DNA of 64,000 nt from positions 1,721,501-1,785,500 of the forward strand of contig NZ_CP077426.1 of the NCBI RefSeq assembly GCF_019048845.1, read 5' to 3'. Position numbers and translations under genes: made by a program. The notes beneath the pieces are model-generated. The model saw nothing but the letters and a program-made list of their open reading frames with translations. It made no database searches and had not been told where the DNA came from. This document shows positions 19,618-29,055 of the stretch, piece after piece; position 1 is the stretch's first letter; the number at the start of each line of letters is the position of its first letter. This DNA is from Vibrio mimicus. Lineage in GTDB: Bacteria; Pseudomonadota; Gammaproteobacteria; Enterobacterales; Vibrionaceae.

Positions 19618-20679
19618 ATGCCACTGAAAACCGATGAATTAAGAACCCAAGCATTGGGACCTATGCCTACTCCGGCAGAACTTAGTCACGCACACCCCAT
19701 TACTGATGAAGTCGCGCTAAGGATTGCGCAGTCTCGTCGTCAAATCGAAAATATTCTCACTGGTGCTGATGATCGCCTTTTAGTGATTGTTGGACCTTGT
19801 TCGGTACACGATACCGATGCTGCGCTAGATTACGGCCGCCGCCTTGCAACATTGCAAGAAAATTACAAAGATGAACTCTTTGTCGTAATGCGTACCTATT
19901 TCGAAAAACCACGCACGGTTGTAGGTTGGAAAGGTTTAATTACGGATCCAAATCTCGATGGCTCCTACGCCTTAGAAACGGGCTTAAACAAAGCACGTCA
20001 GTTACTGCTCGACATTAACAAGCTAGGCTTGGCAACGGCGACGGAATTTCTCGACATGATTACGGGTCAATACATCGCTGACCTTATCACTTGGGGCGCT
20101 ATTGGTGCGCGCACTACTGAGTCGCAAATTCACCGTGAGATGGCTTCTGCTCTCTCCTGCCCAGTTGGATTCAAAAACGGTACTAATGGCAATGTGAAAA
20201 TTGCGATTGATGCGATTCGTGCAGCGAAAGCATCGCACTACTTCTATTCACCAGATAAGAATGGCCGGATGACGGTTTACCGCACCAGTGGTAACCCATT
20301 TGGTCACATCATTCTTCGTGGCGGTGATACAGGGCCTAACTTTGATGAAGCGTCAATTGATGATGCTTGCCAACAATTGGCGCAATTCAACCTTCCAGAA
20401 CGTTTGGTGGTAGATTTCAGCCACGCTAACTGCCAAAAGCAGCACCGTAAACAAGTAGAAGTAGCGCGCGATATTTGCCAACAGATCGAGGCAGGAAGCC
20501 ATAAAATTGCAGGTATCATGGCAGAAAGCTTTATTGTAGAAGGCAACCAGCCAATGCACGACCTCAATAACCTGACATACGGACTGTCGATCACCGATCC
20601 TTGCTTAGGATGGGATGATACTGCCGTCATGCTTGACATGTTGGCACAATCCATCAAAGTCCGTCGTTCTCGTAACTAA
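19618..20679 (+). CDS. aroH: 3-deoxy-7-phosphoheptulonate (DAHP) synthase, class I
   Basis: First step of the shikimate pathway: phosphoenolpyruvate plus erythrose-4-phosphate gives DAHP. From the ATG at 19618 ([11 protein letters not shown]) it has 353 residues. Diagnostic stretches are [43 protein letters not shown] and [10 protein letters not shown]. The segment [17 protein letters not shown] and the ending [17 protein letters not shown] are closer to E. coli AroH (Trp-sensitive) than to AroG or AroF as I remember them, so the symbol is tentative. I see no TrpR-type operator in the 270 bases upstream. AAGGA lies before the ATG. yajQ starts 11 bases after the stop. Confidence 0.88.
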   Translation: MPLKTDELRTQALGPMPTPAELSHAHPITDEVALRIAQSRRQIENILTGADDRLLVIVGPCSVHDTDAALDYGRRLATLQENYKDELFVVMRTYFEKPRTVVGWKGLITDPNLDGSYALETGLNKARQLLLDINKLGLATATEFLDMITGQYIADLITWGAIGARTTESQIHREMASALSCPVGFKNGTNGNVKIAIDAIRAAKASHYFYSPDKNGRMTVYRTSGNPFGHIILRGGDTGPNFDEASIDDACQQLAQFNLPERLVVDFSHANCQKQHRKQVEVARDICQQIEAGSHKIAGIMAESFIVEGNQPMHDLNNLTYGLSITDPCLGWDDTAVMLDMLAQSIKVRRSRN

Positions 20680-20690
20680 GGAAATACCTC

Positions 20691-21173
20691 ATGCCTTCTT
20701 TTGATATTGTTTCAGAAATTGATGCTGTAGAACTGCGTAACGCAGTAGAAAACTCAACTCGTGAATTGGCTACTCGGTTCGATTTTCGTAACGTTGATGC
20801 CCGTTTTGAGCTGAAAGAAGAGACAGTAAAGTTGTCTGCAGAAGATGATTTTCAGCTTGGTCAGATGATGGACATTTTGCGCGGAAACCTCGCCAAGCGT
20901 GGTGTTGATGCTCGCGCCATGAATGCCAAAGACTCTGTTCATATCGGTAAGCACTGGCACAAAGATGCAGAATTCAAGCAAGGCTTGGAAGCTCTGCTCG
21001 CGAAGAAGATCGTTAAATTGATCAAAGATGCCAAAATCAAAGTTCAAGCTTCTATCCAAGGCGACAAAGTTCGCGTGACGGGTAAAAAGCGTGATGATTT
21101 GCAAGAAGTGATGGCGATGTTGCGTGAAGCAAATCTTGAACAGCCACTGCAATACAACAACTTCCGCGATTAA
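20691..21173 (+). CDS. yajQ: YajQ family nucleotide-binding protein (DUF520)
   Basis: A 160-residue protein of the YajQ/DUF520 family, two ferredoxin-like domains. Members bind nucleotides, and a Xanthomonas homologue is a cyclic di-GMP receptor that controls transcription; whether this one binds c-di-GMP is not shown here. The start [11 protein letters not shown] is the family's usual N-terminus. It lies 11 bases after the DAHP synthase and is followed by an intrinsic terminator, so the two form an operon. Confidence 0.93.
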   Translation: MPSFDIVSEIDAVELRNAVENSTRELATRFDFRNVDARFELKEETVKLSAEDDFQLGQMMDILRGNLAKRGVDARAMNAKDSVHIGKHWHKDAEFKQGLEALLAKKIVKLIKDAKIKVQASIQGDKVRVTGKKRDDLQEVMAMLREANLEQPLQYNNFRD

Positions 21174-21233
21174 TCATTTCGTTGGATAGACTCCTGAGTG
21201 GGTATGCCCCGCACTAGAGGATGCAGTATCACA

Positions 21234-21263
21234 AAAACGCCCCGCTTGTCGGGGCGTTTTTTT
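21234..21263 (+). terminator. Intrinsic terminator after yajQ
   Basis: AAAACGCCCCG / CGGGGCGTTTT around CTTGT, followed by further T residues. Strong GC stem and T tail. Confidence 0.93.
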
Positions 21264-21289
21264 ATCCGCTTATTCTTATCGGCTATTAA

Positions 21290-22066
21290 CTAAGCGTGTT
21301 TGTATTGTTTACCTGCTGAGCTATTCTCTGCTGAACTATGCATCGCACGTTTTTGTGCAGCCAGAATTTCTTCTACTAACCTTGGTACTTCAATACTGGC
21401 TTTACCGTAGCGTTTCTCTGCAAATTCACTTTCGACTGCGCTGGGTTCCAAGTTAATTTCTATCGTGTGTGCTCCATGCATACGTGCGTCATGCACAAAA
21501 CCGGCTGCAGGATAGACAACCCCTGACGTCCCGATAGAGACAAACAGATCCGCTTGTTCAAGCGCGGCATAAATACCACCCATGCGTAGTGGCATTTCGC
21601 CAAACCAAACAATGTGTGGGCGCATTTGCGCGGGCATCTGGCAGCAGTGGCATAGATCACCAATACGGATATCCTCTGTTTGCTCCACCGTTTGATTGGT
21701 TTCAGGACAACGTGCTTTCAGTAGCTCACCATGCATGTGAATAATGTTCTTGCTGCCCCCGCGTTCGTGTAAGTTATCAATGTTTTGGGTAATCACAGTC
21801 ACACTGCCCTGCAATTCTTTTTCTAGTTTACCGAGGGCAAGATGTGCCGAATTCGGCAAAATCGCATCAGAGAGCAATTTACGGCGGCGTTGGTTATAAA
21901 ACTCCAACACCATATCCGGATCGCGCTGAAAACCTTCTGGTGTCGCCACATCTTCAATACGATGATTTTCCCACAGCCCATCCTGAGCGCGGAAAGTTTG
22001 AATACCAGACTCCGCAGAGATCCCTGCTCCAGTCAGTATCACAATATGTCGATACGGTAAGCTCAT
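21290..22066 (-). CDS. cobB: NAD-dependent protein deacylase (sirtuin) CobB
   Basis: Removes acyl groups from protein lysines with NAD. From the ATG at 22066 ([15 protein letters not shown]) it has 258 residues. Sirtuin motifs are clear: [32 protein letters not shown] with the catalytic His, [11 protein letters not shown]. The zinc-ligand region shows C...CHCC (ARCPETNQ and DLCHCCQ). An AGGA site lies 8 bases before the ATG; an in-frame start 13 codons upstream has none. Confidence 0.95.
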   Translation of the reverse strand: MSLPYRHIVILTGAGISAESGIQTFRAQDGLWENHRIEDVATPEGFQRDPDMVLEFYNQRRRKLLSDAILPNSAHLALGKLEKELQGSVTVITQNIDNLHERGGSKNIIHMHGELLKARCPETNQTVEQTEDIRIGDLCHCCQMPAQMRPHIVWFGEMPLRMGGIYAALEQADLFVSIGTSGVVYPAAGFVHDARMHGAHTIEINLEPSAVESEFAEKRYGKASIEVPRLVEEILAAQKRAMHSSAENSSAGKQYKHA

Positions 22067-22261
22067 AACCCATTCCTTTTCTCGGCTTTTGTTTAAGCTT
22101 AACACCGAAGCGTTACCAACCCTAGAAAACGGGGATTAGACCATAGTAGTAACAAGGCTATTGATTAGAGGAACGAGAGAGCGGTTGAAGAATTAGTTGG
22201 AGAGGAATTGAGGGCTTCCCTACTAAGAAGCCCATGAAAATCTGGATTATTTTTCGTTAGA

Positions 22262-23482
22262 TTACTCTTCGCTAGTTGCGGAGATTTTGTGAATCGCTAA
22301 ATCGGCACCATTAAACTCATCTTCTTGGGATAAGCGTAGACCCATTACTTTGTGCAGTACACCATACACAATCAAAGCGCCGCACAATGCAATCACGATC
22401 CCCAGTAGAGTTCCAGCAATTTGAGTACCGAGACTTACGCCACCCAAGCCCCCCAAAGCTGTTTGACCAAAGATTCCGGCCGCAATGCCTCCCCATGCAC
22501 CACACACACCATGCAATGGCCATACACCGAGTACATCATCAATTTTGGTTTTATTCTGTAAGGTGGTAAATAACCAGACAAACCCTACCCCAGCCACGAT
22601 ACCTGTTACTAACGCTCCTAGCGGATGCATTAAGTCAGAACCCGCACACACCGCAACCAAGCCCGCTAAGGGGCCGTTATGGATAAAGCCTGGGTCATTT
22701 TTCCCAGCGACTAACGCCGCTAGAATGCCGCCAGTCATCGCCATTAAAGAATTCATGGCCACCAATCCGCTGATGCCATTCAAGGTTTGCGCTGACATCA
22801 CGTTAAAGCCAAACCAACCGACACATAGAATCCATGCACCAAGCGCTAAAAAGGGAATGTTAGAGGGAGCAAAGTTAGTGTGTTTGCCTGCGCGCACGCG
22901 CCCACGACGCATTCCTAAGAAAGCAACGGCAACCAGCGCAATCCAACCACCGACAGCGTGAACAACGACGGAACCAGCAAAGTCGTGAAATGGTGCGCCT
23001 AAATTGGCTGCAAACCAGTCTTGTACGCCAAAGTTGCTATTCCAAATGATCCCTTCAAAGAAAGGGTAAACCAGCCCAACCGTAAAAAATGTCGCGAAAA
23101 GGATCGGATAGAATCGAGCGCGTTCAGCAATACCGCCAGACACAATCGCAGGAATGGCCGCCGCAAAGGTCAGTAGGAAAAAGAATTTTACCAAGTCATA
23201 ACCATTGCCTTGCGACAAGGTTGCTGCATCGGTAAAGAAATGATGCCCATAAGCAATCCAATAGCCAATAAAGAAATAAGCAATCGTGGAAACCCCAAAA
23301 TCAGCCAAGATTTTCACCAACGCGTTAACCTGATTTTTCTTCCGAACCGTGCCGACTTCAAGGAAAGCAAAACCTGCATGCATCAAGAACACCATGATGG
23401 CCCCGAGCAGCAAAAATAAGGTGTCCGAACTTTGAGTCAGGGTTTGAACGGCACCTTGCACCTGACTTACGCTATCGCTCAT
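22262..23482 (-). CDS. amtB: Ammonium transporter, Amt family
   Basis: Inner-membrane ammonium channel of 406 residues with about 11 helices. Family features seen: GGIAERARF, the pore His region SVVVHAVGGWIALV, and GVCGAWGGIAAGIFG. I use the ATG at 23482 (MSDSVSQVQGA) because GGAG lies 9 bases before it. No glnK (PII) gene is adjacent, unlike the usual glnK-amtB pair. The leader carries a sigma-54 promoter and NtrC-type sites (separate entries), so it should be induced by nitrogen limitation. Confidence 0.94.
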   Translation of the reverse strand: MSDSVSQVQGAVQTLTQSSDTLFLLLGAIMVFLMHAGFAFLEVGTVRKKNQVNALVKILADFGVSTIAYFFIGYWIAYGHHFFTDAATLSQGNGYDLVKFFFLLTFAAAIPAIVSGGIAERARFYPILFATFFTVGLVYPFFEGIIWNSNFGVQDWFAANLGAPFHDFAGSVVVHAVGGWIALVAVAFLGMRRGRVRAGKHTNFAPSNIPFLALGAWILCVGWFGFNVMSAQTLNGISGLVAMNSLMAMTGGILAALVAGKNDPGFIHNGPLAGLVAVCAGSDLMHPLGALVTGIVAGVGFVWLFTTLQNKTKIDDVLGVWPLHGVCGAWGGIAAGIFGQTALGGLGGVSLGTQIAGTLLGIVIALCGALIVYGVLHKVMGLRLSQEDEFNGADLAIHKISATSEE

Positions 23483-23536
23483 TGTTGTGATACTCCATTG
23501 TCTGTTATGCACTTATCCTGTGCTTTGTTGTTATTT

Positions 23537-23551
23537 TCACCAAGTTGGTGA
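23537..23551 (-). promoter_or_regulatory. NtrC-like palindrome in the amt leader
   Basis: TCACCAAGTTGGTGA, a 15-base palindrome sharing the CACCA/TGGTG half-sites of the upstream NtrC sites. It lies about 12-26 bases downstream of the predicted start point, where a bound protein could repress rather than activate. Confidence 0.5.
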
Positions 23552-23575
23552 GAAGAGAAGATTTATCTCGACACA

Positions 23576-23590
23576 GCAAAAGCTGTTCCA
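23576..23590 (-). promoter_or_regulatory. Sigma-54 promoter of the ammonium transporter gene
   Basis: On the minus strand TGGAACAGCTTTTGC, with the -24 GG and -12 GC ten bases apart as sigma-54 requires. It lies about 94 bases before the amt ATG. Confidence 0.82.
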
Positions 23591-23707
23591 ATTTTTTAAT
23601 AAAGCTGTTCGTTTAAAAAAGATCGGATCAATATACTGATAAATATAGCTATTTATAGATTGGACAAGATGAAAAGCAGGAGAGACATTTACATTTTGCA
23701 ATAGTTT

Positions 23708-23735
23708 TGCACCAATTTGGTGTTATAGCACCAAA
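23708..23735 (-). promoter_or_regulatory. Overlapping NtrC-type enhancer sites
   Basis: TGCACCAATTTGGTG overlaps TTTGGTGTTATAGCACCAAA. Both match the known NtrC half-site pattern GCACCA...TGGTGC. They lie about 145-170 bases upstream of the predicted start point, a normal enhancer distance. Confidence 0.8.
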
Positions 23736-23776
23736 ACAGCGCGCACAAAAATCAAGCAAAGTGACTTTTTCAAAGT

Positions 23777-23805
23777 AAAAAATACCCGGCTCAACGACCG
23801 GGTAT
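23777..23805 (-). terminator. Intrinsic terminator of the formate dehydrogenase operon
   Basis: ATACCCGG / CCGGGTAT around an 8-base loop, then six T residues on the minus strand, directly after the last gene of the operon. Confidence 0.9.
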
Positions 23806-23810
23806 CGGGG

Positions 23811-24233
23811 TTACAAATTAGGCCCAGTTGACGGGGCGTGCGGTAAGTTGCGTTGGTACTGTTGCATGCCTTGAATCATGCGCCAGATCCAAATGGAGAT
23901 TGCCCCTACAGCAATGATAGCGCCTACATAAGGGATGCCATGCCCGAGCTTGGCAAGCCATGACTCCGGCATCCAGTAGCGATTCACACCCATGATAATG
24001 CCGTTCGTGGTCGCCACCGTCACAATCAACACCACGAAGAAAGTGAGATAGAGGAAGAAACTGCGAATTAACCCATAGTAGTGTGAATTCGCGATCTCAC
24101 CATCTTGGTTTTTATCCAATCGATAACCGGCATAGATGATGCCAATGACGCCAGAGAGCAAGCAGGTGAATGGCGTCAGCAGGCTCGCAATGTAGACAAA
24201 CCACACTGACTTGTGGGTTCTATCTTGATTCAT
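23811..24233 (-). CDS. Small membrane protein at the end of the FDH operon
   Basis: A 140-residue protein with three or four membrane helices (about 10-36, 57-80 and 100-120). I do not recognise a family with confidence; DUF4870-like membrane proteins look broadly similar. Its start overlaps the 3' end of the FDH gamma gene by 14 bases, which implies coupled translation and a job linked to the enzyme, perhaps assembly or stability of the membrane subunit. Followed by the operon terminator. Confidence 0.75.
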   Translation of the reverse strand: MNQDRTHKSVWFVYIASLLTPFTCLLSGVIGIIYAGYRLDKNQDGEIANSHYYGLIRSFFLYLTFFVVLIVTVATTNGIIMGVNRYWMPESWLAKLGHGIPYVGAIIAVGAISIWIWRMIQGMQQYQRNLPHAPSTGPNL

Positions 24234-25287
24234 GGCTCACCTCTCCTTTCGTTTGATTGAATGAGGCTGGTTGAGATTCCACACTCACTTCTTCAATTTC
24301 ACCGCGGCGCTTCACTTCTTCATACCAAAGATCGTGATGCTCTTTCGCCCAAGTTTCATCTACTTTGCCTGTCACCATGCCTTCTAATGCGCCTTCCATA
24401 CCAAACAAACCGATATAGATATGGAAGATAAAGCCACAGATTAAGATCAGTGCTGAGAACATATGAATCAAGTTCGACAATTCCATATCACGACGTGTCT
24501 GGCCGAAAATCGGGAAGTCGAGCACCAAACCACTGATGGCCGCAAAGGTACCAAACACAATCAGCAACCAGTAAATGGCCTTTTCACCACCGTTGGAGAA
24601 TCCTGCAGAAGGGTGTGAACCTTTGTGTTTACCCACCATGCCACCGAGTTTCATAAACCACTGCACATCCACTTTATTGAAGATGGATTTGCGCCACCAC
24701 TTGAGCAACACAAACATCAATAGAATGAAAAACAGTGGTCCCATGTAGTTGTGATACTGTTTCGCGGCATAGATGATCCAGCCCCACAGCTCACTCGGGA
24801 TATAAGGTTTTAAGAAGTGTTTACCATACACCAGCATCAGACCACTGAACGCCAAGGTCAGGAAAGTAAACGCCATACTCCAGTGCAGCGCCCTATCCCA
24901 ACGTGACCAGCGATTCAGCTTACGTCCAGTGCGCGGCTTACTCAGCATCAGTGGGCCAACCGCAATATACGCCAGCACCACCATCGCAATGCTGCCAAAA
25001 ATCGCCACCGCACCAGCCGGAGACATCCATTTCTCTTTGAGGATAAACCAAGTTTCACCCGGTTTACTGATCAACACGCCATGTTCAGGAGACTGAGAAG
25101 TGGTGTAGCCAGCTTCGCCTTGTCGTACCTGACGCCAAAAGTCTGCTCCTGCCAGTTGGGTCATCTCTTTTTGCACCACATCCGGTTTTGCGTTCTCTTC
25201 TGCCATCACTGGTTGAGCCAACCAGCACAGCAGTGCTGCCAATAAAGGCAGCACAAAACGAGTGGCGCGAGAAATTTGTTGTCTCAT
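24220..25287 (-). CDS. Formate dehydrogenase gamma subunit, cytochrome b556
   Basis: Di-haem b membrane subunit that passes electrons from the FDH iron-sulfur subunit to the quinone pool. The 355 residues carry a signal peptide (LLAALLCWLAQPVMAEE), an N-terminal periplasmic part, and then the FdnI-like four-helix bundle with haem-ligand histidines (WSRWDRALHWSMAF, YHNYMGPLFF, LIHMFSALILICGFIFHIYIG). I choose the ATG at 25287, ten bases after GGAG; a GTG two codons upstream directly abuts the beta-subunit stop. Confidence 0.92.
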   Translation of the reverse strand: MRQQISRATRFVLPLLAALLCWLAQPVMAEENAKPDVVQKEMTQLAGADFWRQVRQGEAGYTTSQSPEHGVLISKPGETWFILKEKWMSPAGAVAIFGSIAMVVLAYIAVGPLMLSKPRTGRKLNRWSRWDRALHWSMAFTFLTLAFSGLMLVYGKHFLKPYIPSELWGWIIYAAKQYHNYMGPLFFILLMFVLLKWWRKSIFNKVDVQWFMKLGGMVGKHKGSHPSAGFSNGGEKAIYWLLIVFGTFAAISGLVLDFPIFGQTRRDMELSNLIHMFSALILICGFIFHIYIGLFGMEGALEGMVTGKVDETWAKEHHDLWYEEVKRRGEIEEVSVESQPASFNQTKGEVSHESR

Positions 25288-25293
25288 AGCCAC

Positions 25294-25902
25294 TTAACTC
25301 CGAGTTGCGTCATACGCGAGATCTTCACCGTTCGTCCAACCGGCACCTTTCGCACCACGTTCAACCACACGTTGACGGAAGACATCAGAGATTTTCTCCG
25401 CATCACCCGCCAGCAACGCTTTGGTAGAACAGAGAGAAGCACACATTGGCAGCTTGCCTTCCGCAATACGGTTGGCACCGTATTGACGACGTTCCTCTTC
25501 AGAACCCGGTACCGTGTTCGGTCCGCCAGCACAGAAGGTACATTTGTCCATCTTGCCGCGCTCACCAAATGAAGCTTGTTTTGGAAACTGCGGAGCACCA
25601 AACGGACAAGCAAACAAGCAGTAACCACAACCGATACAAAGATCTTTGTTGTGCAGCACAATGCCATCTTCGGTATGCACAAAGCAGTCTGCCGGACACA
25701 CCGCCATACACGGTGCATCGGTACAGTGCATGCAAGCCACGGAAATCGAGTTTTCACCCGGTTCACCATCGTTTAGCGTGACCACGCGGCGACGTTGGAT
25801 GCCCCATTCCAGAGCATCATCGTTTTCATTTTTACAGGCAGTGACACAGCCGTTACATTCGATACAGCGTTTGGTGTCACACAGGAATTTCATTCTTGCC
25901 AT
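25294..25902 (-). CDS. Formate dehydrogenase beta subunit, four [4Fe-4S] clusters
   Basis: Electron-transfer subunit of 202 residues. Four cysteine clusters are visible in order: CIECNGCVTACKNEN, CMHCTDAPCMAVCPADC, CIGCGYCLFACPFG and KCTFC...CASLC. It links the catalytic alpha subunit to the cytochrome b subunit. It has no signal peptide, as expected for a protein carried through the Tat system with its alpha partner. It lies 11 bases after alpha and 6 bases before the gamma start. Confidence 0.95.
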   Translation of the reverse strand: MARMKFLCDTKRCIECNGCVTACKNENDDALEWGIQRRRVVTLNDGEPGENSISVACMHCTDAPCMAVCPADCFVHTEDGIVLHNKDLCIGCGYCLFACPFGAPQFPKQASFGERGKMDKCTFCAGGPNTVPGSEEERRQYGANRIAEGKLPMCASLCSTKALLAGDAEKISDVFRQRVVERGAKGAGWTNGEDLAYDATRS

Positions 25903-25913
25903 GGGTAAGCTCC

Positions 25914-28769
25914 TTACGCTTTACGAATGTTACAGAGGGTGACTTTGGTTTCCTGCATCAAGGTGACAGGATCGTAACCATAGGTAGTGGCGGTGTTTGC
26001 CGCTTCCCCAACCACATAAGGCTGTGTACCTTCTGGATATTTCGGACGCAGATCTTCACCTTGGAATTTGCCACCAAAGTGGAATGGTAAGAACGCCATG
26101 CCCGGTTTCACGCGACGTGTCACCATAGCTTTGACTTTGATGCGGCCTTTCTCTGCACCTTCAACCCAAACCATATCGCCATCCATAAAGCCTAAATCGT
26201 TGGCATCTTTCGGGTTCACTTCAACAAACATCTCTTGTTGCAGTTCAGCCAGCCAAGGGTTAGAACGGGTTTCTTCACCACCACCTTCATACTCGACCAA
26301 GCGACCCGAGGTTAGGATGATCGGGTATTCCACTGATTTATCCTGCGCTTGAATCGACTTATACAGCGTTGGAACACGGAAGATGAACGCTTGATCGTCC
26401 CACGTGGGGTAATCAGCTAGCAGATCACGGCGTGGTGTATACAGCGGTTCACGGTGCAGCGGCACGCGGTCTGGGAATGTCCACACAATCGCACGCGCTT
26501 TCGCGTTACCAAATGGAATACAGCCGTGTTTGATTGCGACACGCTGAATACCGCCAGAAAGGTCGGTTTTCCAGTTTTTGCCTTCTGCAGCCGCTTTCTC
26601 TTCAGCGGTTAAATCATCCCACCATCCGAGTTGTTTCAGCAGCTTATCGCTAAATTCTGGATAGCCGTCTTGTAGCTCACAGCCTTTCGAGTAGCTGTCT
26701 TCTGCCAACAGGCTCTTACCTTCAAACTCCACACCAAAACGGGTACGGAAGTTACCGCCACCTTCGGCTACGGTTTTCGAGGTATCGTAAAGAATGTGCG
26801 TGCCGGGGTGTTTCATCTCTGGCGTTCCCCAACATGGCCAAGGCATACCGTAAGTATCGCCATTCGCAGGGCCACCTTCAGCCGCCAACGTGGTTTTGTG
26901 GAAGGTGTGCCAGTTTTGTTGGTGCGTTTTCAAGCGCTCTGGGCTTTGTCCGGTGTAACCAATCGTCCACATACCACGGTTAAATTCACGCGTAATGTCT
27001 TCAATCAACGGCTGATTGTTCTCAACACGAATGTTTTTACACAGTTGATCAACGATCCCCAGTTTTTGACTGAGCAGATACATGATTTCATGGTCAGGTT
27101 TGGATTCAAACAGCGGCTCAATCACCTGATCACGCCACTGAATAGAACGGTTAGACGCCGTCACACTGCCATACGTTTCAAACTGAGTGGTCGCAGGAAG
27201 TAGATACACTCCATCCGTGCGATCGTTCATTACCGCCGCAACCGTTGGGTATGGGTCAACAATCACCATCATATCCAGCTTTTGCATCGCCTTTTTCATT
27301 TCCACGCCGCGGGTTTGCGAGTTCACCGCATGACCCCAATAGAACATGGCGCGAATATTTTCACGTTGCTGCAGGTTGTCTTTGTTTTCCAGTACACCAT
27401 CGATCCAGCGAGAGACAGGGATCCCCGGAGTTTCCATTGGCAACGCGCCGTTATAAGTGCCTTGGTCAAAGCGGTTTTTGATCCACTCGAAATCCACACC
27501 CCAAACGCTTGCCCAGTGTTTCCATGAACCTTCGGTCAAACCGTAGTAACCCGGAAGCGTATCAGAAAGCACGCCTAAGTCGGTTGCACCTTGCACGTTA
27601 TCGTGACCACGGAAAATGTTGGCACCGCCGCCTGATTTACCGATATTGCCCAGTGCCAGCTCAAGTATGCAGTACGCACGAGTATTGTTGTTACCTGTGG
27701 TGTGTTGAGTCCCCCCCATACACCAAACCACACAACCCGGACGGTTTTCCGCAAGGATCTTCGCAGTGTTGTAGACTTCTTCTTCGCTTACGCCAGTGAC
27801 GCGCTCAACTTCTGCAGGCGTCCATTTGGCCACTTCAGCACGGATTTCATCCATACCGAAGACACGTTGACGGATGTACTCTTTGTCTTCCCAGTTATTT
27901 TTGAACACGTGCCACAGCACGCCCCAAATAAAGGCTACGTCACTACCCGGACGCAGTGAGACAAAGTAATCCGCTTTTGCTGCAGTACGGGTACGACGAG
28001 GATCGGCAACCACGATTTTGCAGCTGTTTTTCTCTTTCGCGATCAAAATGTGCTGCATCGCGACTGGGTGAGCTTCTGCTGGGTTAGAACCAATAAACAG
28101 CATCGACTTACAGTTGTGCATGTCATTGAATGAGTTGGTCATTGCACCATAACCCCAAGTGTTTGCTACACCCGCAACCGTGGTGGAGTGGCAAATACGT
28201 GCTTGATGGTCAACGTTGTTGGTGCCCCACAGGGAAGCCATTTTACGGAACAGATAGGCCTGCTCGTTGCTGTGCTTAGCGCTGCCGAGGAAGTAAACCG
28301 AATCTGGACCTGACTCTTCACGGATCTTCAGCGCTTTGTCACCAATTTCATTGATGGCTTGTTCCCAAGAGATCTTCTTCCACTTGCCGCCTTCTAATTT
28401 CATTGGGTATTTCAGGCGACGTTCACCGTGGCCGTGTTCGCGCAATGCTGCGCCTTTCGCACAGTGACCGCCCGCGTTAAATGGGTGATCAAAAGCCGGC
28501 TCTTGGCCAGTCCATACACCGTTTTGTACTTCAGCGTAGATACCGCAACCGACGGAACAGTGTGAACAGATGGTACGCTTTACTTCCGTTTTTGCGCTGC
28601 GATCCACTTCGCTGGCCTGAGCTTTACGGATCATGCCCGGCGTAAACAAAGAGGCACCTACCGCCGCTCCGCCCGCTGCCAGTGAAGTGTTTTTCATAAA
28701 TGCACGACGGCTAATACCGAGCTGATTTTGCTCTTTGGTCACGCTGTCTGAACGTTTGATGAGTCTCAT
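25914..28769 (-). CDS. Formate dehydrogenase alpha subunit, Mo/W-bis-MGD
   Basis: Periplasm-facing catalytic subunit oxidising formate to CO2. The 951 residues begin with a Tat signal (SRRAFMKNTSLAAGGAAVGASLF), then a [4Fe-4S] motif (CSHCSVGCGIY...GHCAKGAALREHG) and the active-site segment QARICHSTTVAG, which has Cys where E. coli FdnG has selenocysteine. The molybdopterin dinucleotide-binding domain lies at the C-terminus (VEYPIILTSGRLVEYEGGG onward). AGGAG lies 8 bases before the ATG. The tungstate importer nearby suggests the metal could be tungsten or molybdenum. Confidence 0.95.
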   Translation of the reverse strand: MRLIKRSDSVTKEQNQLGISRRAFMKNTSLAAGGAAVGASLFTPGMIRKAQASEVDRSAKTEVKRTICSHCSVGCGIYAEVQNGVWTGQEPAFDHPFNAGGHCAKGAALREHGHGERRLKYPMKLEGGKWKKISWEQAINEIGDKALKIREESGPDSVYFLGSAKHSNEQAYLFRKMASLWGTNNVDHQARICHSTTVAGVANTWGYGAMTNSFNDMHNCKSMLFIGSNPAEAHPVAMQHILIAKEKNSCKIVVADPRRTRTAAKADYFVSLRPGSDVAFIWGVLWHVFKNNWEDKEYIRQRVFGMDEIRAEVAKWTPAEVERVTGVSEEEVYNTAKILAENRPGCVVWCMGGTQHTTGNNNTRAYCILELALGNIGKSGGGANIFRGHDNVQGATDLGVLSDTLPGYYGLTEGSWKHWASVWGVDFEWIKNRFDQGTYNGALPMETPGIPVSRWIDGVLENKDNLQQRENIRAMFYWGHAVNSQTRGVEMKKAMQKLDMMVIVDPYPTVAAVMNDRTDGVYLLPATTQFETYGSVTASNRSIQWRDQVIEPLFESKPDHEIMYLLSQKLGIVDQLCKNIRVENNQPLIEDITREFNRGMWTIGYTGQSPERLKTHQQNWHTFHKTTLAAEGGPANGDTYGMPWPCWGTPEMKHPGTHILYDTSKTVAEGGGNFRTRFGVEFEGKSLLAEDSYSKGCELQDGYPEFSDKLLKQLGWWDDLTAEEKAAAEGKNWKTDLSGGIQRVAIKHGCIPFGNAKARAIVWTFPDRVPLHREPLYTPRRDLLADYPTWDDQAFIFRVPTLYKSIQAQDKSVEYPIILTSGRLVEYEGGGEETRSNPWLAELQQEMFVEVNPKDANDLGFMDGDMVWVEGAEKGRIKVKAMVTRRVKPGMAFLPFHFGGKFQGEDLRPKYPEGTQPYVVGEAANTATTYGYDPVTLMQETKVTLCNIRKA

Positions 28770-28780
28770 CGGGTTGGCTC

Positions 28781-28978
28781 CTATAGCGTGTTGTAGTAAT
28801 CACGAATGTGTTGAGTTTCGTGATAGCCTTTTTTCAGCGGCTCTTTGCTCTCGGTGCTTGATTCACTTGCGACCGTTTGAGTGCTTACCCCCGCTACGAC
28901 AGCGCCAGCGACAGCCGCTGTGCCTAACCCTTTAAGCAGATCGCGTCTGCTTTGGTTTACTTGGTTCTCTTTTTTCAT
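28781..28978 (-). CDS. Formate dehydrogenase region Tat-signal peptide protein
   Basis: A 65-residue protein with a twin-arginine motif (SRRDLLKGLGTAAVAGAVVAG) and a short tail ending IRDYYNTL. It matches a known small family found just upstream of FDH alpha genes, whose function is not established. An AAGGAAG ribosome site precedes the ATG and the alpha gene starts 11 bases after its stop. Confidence 0.88.
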   Translation of the reverse strand: MKKENQVNQSRRDLLKGLGTAAVAGAVVAGVSTQTVASESSTESKEPLKKGYHETQHIRDYYNTL

Positions 28979-29055
28979 CGATTGCTTCCTTATTGCTTAA
29001 GTTTTAGCAACTTAGCTGTGCGTCTTAAGACGTCTGTTTTCTAATTCCGGTTTGT

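Noticed and set aside
22217..22240. Terminator after the ammonium transporter (GGGCTTC/GAAGCCC)
   Set aside because: A 7-bp stem is present but no T-run follows on the minus strand, so I do not call it an intrinsic terminator.
22485..22961. 158-codon open frame on the plus strand across the ammonium transporter
   Set aside because: Shadow of amt: Pro/Thr/Ala-rich, no ribosome site, opposite to a conserved membrane protein.
25914..28769. Selenocysteine in the FDH alpha subunit
   Set aside because: There is no in-frame TGA; the active-site position is a Cys codon (ARICHST).
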